Under the pieces are notes generated by a model. That model had not been told where the DNA came from, did no database searches, and worked only from the letters and a program-made list of their open reading frames with translations. From Planctomycetota bacterium (GTDB lineage: Bacteria; Planctomycetota; UBA8108): 5,391 nucleotides of DNA. Shown in pieces: positions 1 to 5,391 of this stretch (positions are counted from its first letter, which is position 1; every line of letters starts with the position of its first letter). The DNA is taken from assembly GCA_016928605.1 (NCBI GenBank), contig JAFGKN010000039.1:1-5391 (forward strand), written 5' to 3'. The translations under genes and the position numbers were made by a program.

Positions 1-851
1 CCGCGCTTCACCGATGCCTTGCGGTACAGGATCCGCTCGACGCCGAGCGTCGTGAAGAGGCCCTCCACCGCGATGAGGCCCGGGAGGAGGAGCTTGCGGC
101 GGTGTGGATCCAGGTCGTGCCAGATCGGACCGTGGATCTCCCGCTGGATCAGGTCCTGGATCTCGCCGATCTCGAACTCCTCCCGGCCGGCGCATCGCGT
201 GATCGCCCGGACGGTCCCGCCGGTTCCGAGAAGCGTGTCGTACGCCATGAGCTGATCGGAGAGATGCTCCCTCAGAGCCGACGCCACCTTGCGGCGGCCT
301 TCCCGGACGTACTCGCACATGTCGCGCGTGCGGCGGAGCTGGCAGTGCAGCCGGATGGCGCCGACGGGGATGCTCGTCTTGCGGGTCGAGGCGTGGGTGA
401 GGTACTCGATGAGCTCGAGGCTCCCCCCTCCCAGGTCGAAGAGCGCTGTGGGATACGCCTCCACCATGCTGCGGAAGCCGGTCTCGAGCAGAAACGCCTC
501 GATGCCCCCCTCGATGATCTGGATCTTGAGCCTGAGATCCTCCCAGAGGATCCGCTGGAGGACCTCGGCGTTCTGGGCTTCCCGCAGGGCCGCCGTGCCG
601 ACGGCGGCGACCGTCTCGAAGGGGATTTCCGGAAACTGCTGCTGGAATTCCCGGAGCGTCCGCAGGCAGTGGGAGACGGTGCCGGGGCTGATCCTCCCCT
701 TCTCGAAGACGTCGTAGCCCAGATCCCAGGGGACCTTGATCTCCCGCTCCACCTCGCCGGCGTGCTCCCCGCCTGGAGGCACCACGTAGAGCTTGATCGT
801 GGTCGACCCCAGCTCCAGGAATCCGTTTTTCCGGGTATAATTGGGCGGCAT
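1..851 (-). CDS. Ppx/GppA-family phosphatase (exopolyphosphatase or pppGpp phosphohydrolase type), C-terminus cut by window edge
   Basis: This frame reads 283 codons without a stop from the ATG at 851 to the left edge. The family belongs to the ASKHA (actin/sugar kinase/Hsp70) superfamily and hydrolyses the terminal phosphate of polyphosphate or pppGpp in the cytoplasm. Visible motifs in order: a phosphate-1 loop ELGSTT at residues 13-18; AVGTAALREAQN at 83-94; IIEGGIEAF at 112-120, where E118 is the likely counterpart of the catalytic Glu (E121 in E. coli Ppx); phosphate-2 loop DLGGGSLE at 139-146; GTGGTVRAI at 209-217; and LLLPGLIAVEGLFTTLGVERI at 254-274, the usual end of the second lobe. 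Short members of the family are about 300-320 residues, so little is missing. The start is set by a ribosome-binding site 6 nt upstream and by the normal distance to the first loop. Oddities are Glu in place of the usual Asp in the first loop (family DLGSNS) and ASVKR where GLREG is usual. Family assignment is firm; Ppx versus GppA activity cannot be told. Confidence 0.9.
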   Translation of the reverse strand, partial: MPPNYTRKNGFLELGSTTIKLYVVPPGGEHAGEVEREIKVPWDLGYDVFEKGRISPGTVSHCLRTLREFQQQFPEIPFETVAAVGTAALREAQNAEVLQRILWEDLRLKIQIIEGGIEAFLLETGFRSMVEAYPTALFDLGGGSLELIEYLTHASTRKTSIPVGAIRLHCQLRRTRDMCEYVREGRRKVASALREHLSDQLMAYDTLLGTGGTVRAITRCAGREEFEIGEIQDLIQREIHGPIWHDLDPHRRKLLLPGLIAVEGLFTTLGVERILYRKASVKR

Positions 852-857
852 CGCGCG

Positions 858-863
858 CTCCCC
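858..863 (-). promoter_or_regulatory. Ribosome-binding site of the Ppx/GppA-like gene
   Basis: On the minus strand GGGGAG lies 6 nt before the ATG at 851. The frame stays open upstream as far as a GTG at 926, which would add 25 residues, but the ATG has the better ribosome-binding site and matches the family's N-terminal length. Confidence 0.55.
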
Positions 864-890
864 GCGCCGGTCTTTCCGAGGGTCTGGTGG

Positions 891-908
891 CGTCGGGCTG
901 CGCCGACG
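891..908. repeat. Perfect 6-bp inverted repeat with 6-nt spacer in the divergent intergenic region
   Basis: CGTCGG (891-896) and CCGACG (903-908) are exact reverse complements separated by GCTGCG. The repeat sits 8 bp upstream of the TAGAAT candidate, overlapping where a -35 element would be. That position would suit a regulator's operator. A 6-bp match can arise by chance in GC-rich DNA. Confidence 0.3.
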
Positions 909-916
909 GCGTGCAT

Positions 917-922
917 TAGAAT
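917..922 (+). promoter_or_regulatory. Candidate -10 element (TAGAAT) for the plus-strand gene
   Basis: TAGAAT differs from the TATAAT consensus at one position and lies 57 nt before the ATG at 979, leaving room for a short leader. The position 17 bp upstream has no recognisable -35 sequence. The same AT-rich island read on the minus strand gives TATTCT (923-918), so it could serve either or both genes. Weak evidence. Confidence 0.3.
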
Positions 923-965
923 ACACCGCCTGGGCAGACCGGCCCTGAAAAACCGTGTGAATCTC

Positions 966-973
966 GGTGGAAG
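966..973 (+). promoter_or_regulatory. Ribosome-binding site that decides the start of the Na/Pi-PhoU-like gene
   Basis: GGTGGAAG ends 5 nt before the ATG at 979. A GTG at 967 is in frame and would add four residues, but it lies inside this purine-rich site and has no site of its own. ATG 979 is therefore the better start, and it also gives a standard lipoprotein signal peptide. Confidence 0.6.
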
Positions 974-978
974 TTTGC

Positions 979-1062
979 ATGAAAGCCTCGCCGCGAGCAA
1001 CTGGAGCCCATCACGGGGCCATCCTGGCTCAAGCTTTGGTCCTGGCTGTACTTGCCGGCTGC
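979..1062 (+). other. Lipoprotein signal peptide and acylated cysteine of the Na/Pi-PhoU-like protein
   Basis: Residues 1-12 carry two basic residues (K2, R6) and two histidines. Residues 14-26 are a hydrophobic core, followed by L25-A26-G27-C28, a textbook lipobox for signal peptidase II. Cys28 (codon 1060-1062) would be diacylated and become the mature N-terminus, placing the ectodomain outside the cytoplasmic membrane. This fits a chain that then enters the membrane from the outside at about residue 320. Confidence 0.7.
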
Positions 1063-3636
1063 GACCACTCGCCGAACCAGCTGGTCGACCGCATCCAGAT
1101 GGTCTCGGGAGACAACCAGTGCGCGCTGGCGGGAGAGCTTCTGCCCGAGCCCTTGACGGTCCGCGTCCTCGGGCCCTTGACCCGCGACTTCCTCGGCCGC
1201 AACGGTCCCCGGTCGCCGGCGGTCGGCGTCGAAGTGACCTTCGAGGTGGAGAACCTCGAGGATGAGGAAGAGCCCGGGGACGCCCCCTCCGCCCAGGGAA
1301 CGGGGAGCGACCCGGCCGGCAGCCCGGCCACGGCGCTGATGCCCTATCCCACCCTGCTGGACGAGGAGGAGAAGCCGGGCGAGCTGCCCAGCCGGATCCG
1401 GGTCCTGACGGACAGCTCTGGCGTCGCTTGCGTGCGGGTCCGGCTGGGATCGCAGAACGGCGACTGGAGGATCGAGGCGGTCGCCGCTCGTTCCCGCGCG
1501 GACAGCAAGCTGGCCAAGGAGCACTTCCGGCTGGTCACCGGGGTCGAGAAGCTCAGCGAGATCAAGGAGGCCAACGTCGGCGAGAAGGTCCCCCTCGAGC
1601 TGCGCATCGCCGAATGGGTGGCGGAGACGGGCGAGCTGCGCGACCTCGACGATCGAGAGGTCTACTTCCGCATCGTGGGACAACCTTCGGGCGTCGCAGA
1701 GCCCGCCGCGATCAGCAACCAGCGCGACAAGACGAACAAGAAGGGCATCCGCGGCGGCAGCTCGCTGACGCTGGGTGACCAGACGGGAGTCTACTACGTG
1801 CTCGCCGAGGTCGAGCCCTACCGGGAGAAGCTGAAGGAAACGAGCGCGGGGAGCGATGGCGCCGCCGGTGCTCCCCTCTACCGTGAGGACAAGCCGATCC
1901 GGGGCATCCTCTTCCGCTTCGTGGCGATGGACTGGCCCCAGGTCGCGCTGAAGATCCTGGGCGGAGCGCTTCTCTTCCTCATCGGAGTCCGCTTCTTCGG
2001 AAGCGGCTTCCTCCTCATCCTGAGCGCCCGCCTCCCCCTCGAGGAGAACCCGTGGACGGCGAGCCGCAGCCTGCGGTATCTCGGCGGCGTGGCCGCGGGC
2101 GCGGCCTTCCAGTCCTGGTCGACCGTCTCGTCCCACCTGACTAGCTTCGCCAACGGAGGGTTCCTCACCGCGAAGGCGGCCCTGATGCCGCTGCTCGGCG
2201 CCAGCCTCGGCGCGACCGTGCTGCCCCAGATCCTCTCCCTCGAGCTGAGCTTCCTCAGCGTTCCGCTCCTCGCCGTCGGCATCTTCCTCTTCCTCCTGCC
2301 CCGCACCCGCGGCACCCATGCCTGGGGCTGGGCCGGCCTCGGCCTCGGCCTGCTGCTCGCCAGCTGGAGCATCCTCGGCGAGGGCATCGGCCTCCTCGCC
2401 CTGAGCGACAACTTCCGGAGCGAGATGTTCCCCGAGAACGTCGATTACTCCCGCTACGACTTCGACCTCGTCCGCAGCTTCTTCGCCGCTCTCCTGGTCG
2501 GCTTGACGGGCGGATTCCTGCTGCGGACGTCGAACCTGATCGTGGTCTTCGCGATCCTGCTGAGCGCCAAGGGTCTGATCGATCCGGCCACCGCGATCCC
2601 CCTCATCTGCGGAGGCAACCTGGGGGCGGCTCTCATGCTCTTCGCCAGCTCCATCTTCAAGCTCCAGGAGGCCCGGCGGATCGGTCTCGCGGGGCTCATC
2701 TTCCACGCGTCGACCGCGCTCGCGATCATCGCGATCTCCTTGATCCCCGTGCGCGGCGCCTCCCTCTTTCTCTGGCTGGTCGATGTCGTCACGCCCGGAG
2801 CGCTCATCCACCCGATTCCCGAAAGCGTCGGCCAGCATCTGGCGAGCGCGCACTCGCTCTACAACCTGCTCGGCAGCTTCTTCTTCCTGCTGTTCCCCGC
2901 GCTGCTGATGAGGCTGATCGACCGGTGGATGCCGCCGCGCAAGGCTGCGGAGGAGGTCAAACCCTACAAGCTCGATGCCGACCTCATCCCCGTGCCGTCT
3001 CTGGCTCTCCGGCAAGCGACGCTCGAGGTGGTGTACCTGACGGAGCTCTGCGAGAAGTCCGTGGCGGAGGCGTTCGACTCCTTCCGCTACGCGGATCTCC
3101 AGCTCTCCGATCATCTCCTCCGCCGCGGCGAGACCATCCGGGAGGGCCAGCGCGATGCCGTCGGCTATCTCGTGCTGGTGGCGGAGAACGAGCTGTCCAG
3201 CCACGATGCGCGCCGGGTCGAGATCCTCCAGAGCACGGTCAGCGGCCTCGCCGGCATCGCAGCCTGCGCCGAGCGTCTGCGCGATCTCTCCAGCCGCCGC
3301 ATCCAGGAACGGATCGACCTGCTGGAGGATGCCGAGCGGGACCTGGGCGAGGTCTACGACCTCGTGATCACGCAGTTCGACAACGTCGTCACGCTTCTCC
3401 AGAAGCGGACCTCTCGGGTCGAGGAGAATACCCTCAAGCAGATCGAGAGGATCGCGATCTTCCGGTCCCGTCTCGAGGCGCAGTCGCGCAAGCGCGTCGA
3501 GAGCATGGAGAGCGAAGGAGTCGCGCGGACCGCGGTCTTTCTCCACTCCCTCATCCTCCAGGAAGCGTTCGAGCAGCTCTTCCTCATCGCCTCCCACCTC
3601 TCCCACATCGCGGGACGCATCCGCATGCTCTCCTGA
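979..3636 (+). CDS. Lipoprotein-anchored Na/Pi-cotransporter-like membrane protein with Ig-like ectodomain and C-terminal PhoU-like domain
   Basis: 885 residues. Residues 1-27 form a lipoprotein signal peptide with lipobox LAGC (Cys28). Residues about 38-170 read like a bacterial Ig-like (Big) repeat: VSGDNQ (42-47), LPEPLTVRV (55-63), VGVEVTFEV (82-90) and TDSSGVACVRVRLGS (144-158), interrupted by an acidic, low-complexity insert (about 92-135). A second extracytoplasmic domain (about 183-316) is unrecognised. From residue 320 to about 655 there are roughly ten hydrophobic segments arranged as the two inverted repeats of Na+/phosphate cotransporters (NptA/PNaS, Na_Pi_cotrans). The first carries Q378-S-W-S and GASLGAT (407-413), the second R516-T-S-N and GGNLGAA (545-551). 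Residues about 675-885 are helical and PhoU-like, probably cytoplasmic. Known relatives import or export phosphate with sodium, and PhoU domains modulate phosphate uptake and signalling. Here the signature residues are degenerate, so transport of phosphate is uncertain. The gene is divergent from a Ppx/GppA-like phosphatase. Fold assignment is good; function is inferred. Confidence 0.82.
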   Translation: MKASPRATGAHHGAILAQALVLAVLAGCDHSPNQLVDRIQMVSGDNQCALAGELLPEPLTVRVLGPLTRDFLGRNGPRSPAVGVEVTFEVENLEDEEEPGDAPSAQGTGSDPAGSPATALMPYPTLLDEEEKPGELPSRIRVLTDSSGVACVRVRLGSQNGDWRIEAVAARSRADSKLAKEHFRLVTGVEKLSEIKEANVGEKVPLELRIAEWVAETGELRDLDDREVYFRIVGQPSGVAEPAAISNQRDKTNKKGIRGGSSLTLGDQTGVYYVLAEVEPYREKLKETSAGSDGAAGAPLYREDKPIRGILFRFVAMDWPQVALKILGGALLFLIGVRFFGSGFLLILSARLPLEENPWTASRSLRYLGGVAAGAAFQSWSTVSSHLTSFANGGFLTAKAALMPLLGASLGATVLPQILSLELSFLSVPLLAVGIFLFLLPRTRGTHAWGWAGLGLGLLLASWSILGEGIGLLALSDNFRSEMFPENVDYSRYDFDLVRSFFAALLVGLTGGFLLRTSNLIVVFAILLSAKGLIDPATAIPLICGGNLGAALMLFASSIFKLQEARRIGLAGLIFHASTALAIIAISLIPVRGASLFLWLVDVVTPGALIHPIPESVGQHLASAHSLYNLLGSFFFLLFPALLMRLIDRWMPPRKAAEEVKPYKLDADLIPVPSLALRQATLEVVYLTELCEKSVAEAFDSFRYADLQLSDHLLRRGETIREGQRDAVGYLVLVAENELSSHDARRVEILQSTVSGLAGIAACAERLRDLSSRRIQERIDLLEDAERDLGEVYDLVITQFDNVVTLLQKRTSRVEENTLKQIERIAIFRSRLEAQSRKRVESMESEGVARTAVFLHSLILQEAFEQLFLIASHLSHIAGRIRMLS

Positions 3637-3682
3637 AGCAGCAGAGTGTCCGCAAAGGGCTCCCTCCGCCTCGGGCAGCACG

Positions 3683-3698
3683 CGGGCGCAGGCGCCCG
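3683..3698. terminator. GC-rich perfect hairpin between convergent genes, possible bidirectional terminator
   Basis: CGGGCGC (3683-3689) and GCGCCCG (3692-3698) are exact reverse complements with only AG between them. In RNA this gives a very stable stem of about six pairs closed by a four-base loop. It lies within the 76 bp between the two convergent stop codons (3636 and 3713), where a shared terminator is expected. There is no T-tract on either side, so it is not a canonical intrinsic terminator. The rest of 3637-3712 shows nothing else I recognise. Confidence 0.35.
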
Positions 3699-3712
3699 GG
3701 CCGGACCCCGCA

Positions 3713-5391
<1,679 letters not shown>

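Larger units (their letters stand above)
852..978. promoter_or_regulatory. Divergent intergenic control region between the Ppx/GppA-like and Na/Pi-PhoU-like genes
   Basis: These 127 bp separate two start codons pointing away from each other, so promoters for both genes should lie here. The stretch contains the only clear AT-rich island in the neighbourhood (about 915-924) and an inverted repeat just to its left. I see no convincing Pho box and no good -35 hexamer on either strand. Its role is inferred from gene orientation. Confidence 0.6.

Noticed and set aside
272..1000. 242-codon minus-strand frame overlapping the Ppx/GppA-like gene
   Set aside because: Serine- and arginine-rich out-of-frame translation of the true gene, which reads in another minus-strand frame from 851.
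102..1265. 387-codon open frame on the plus strand running over the Ppx/GppA-like gene, the intergenic region and the start of the transporter-like gene
   Set aside because: It crosses two well-supported genes and the control region between them and ends in arginine- and proline-rich nonsense. Not a gene.
1255..1380. Acidic low-complexity stretch in the ectodomain as a separate repeat or frameshift
   Set aside because: The frame is continuous and Ig-like strands resume after it. It is best read as a loop insert or linker, not a repeat array or sequencing error.

Overview
The window is GC-rich (roughly two-thirds G+C by eye) and densely coded, with long spurious open frames on the strands opposite the genes, as expected at this base composition. 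Codon choice, ATG starts with purine-rich ribosome-binding sites and a bacterial lipobox point to a bacterium. A high-GC Gram-negative lineage of the Acidobacteriota, Eisenbacteria or deltaproteobacterial kind is plausible, but nothing here fixes the phylum.

There are three genes. (1) On the minus strand, from 851 to the left edge, lies a Ppx/GppA-family phosphatase (exopolyphosphatase / pppGpp phosphohydrolase fold). It is complete at its N-terminus and cut near its C-terminus. (2) Across a 127-bp intergenic stretch, a large plus-strand gene (979-3636) encodes an unusual 885-residue protein. In order it has a lipoprotein signal peptide, an Ig-like plus a second extracytoplasmic domain, a two-repeat Na+/phosphate-cotransporter (NptA/PNaS-type) membrane region, and a C-terminal PhoU-like helical domain. 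(3) Converging on it, with stop codons 76 bp apart, is the C-terminal 558 residues of a YyaL/SPATA20 (SSP411)-type protein on the minus strand. Its N-terminal thioredoxin-like domain should lie beyond the right edge.

Genes 1 and 2 form a head-to-head pair with a shared control region, and both families deal with phosphate: one hydrolyses polyphosphate or (p)ppGpp-type substrates, the other is built like a phosphate transporter fused to a phosphate-signalling domain. The most interesting point is that the transporter-like protein keeps the spacing of the Na/Pi repeats but has lost much of their signature chemistry (QSSS became QSWS and RTSN; GANIGTT became GASLGAT and GGNLGAA). It also carries a large lipid-anchored outer domain. 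A sensor or altered-substrate carrier is a reasonable hypothesis, not a demonstrated one. The YyaL-like gene shows no obvious functional link to the pair. I see no RNA genes, mobile elements, CRISPR arrays or long repeats.
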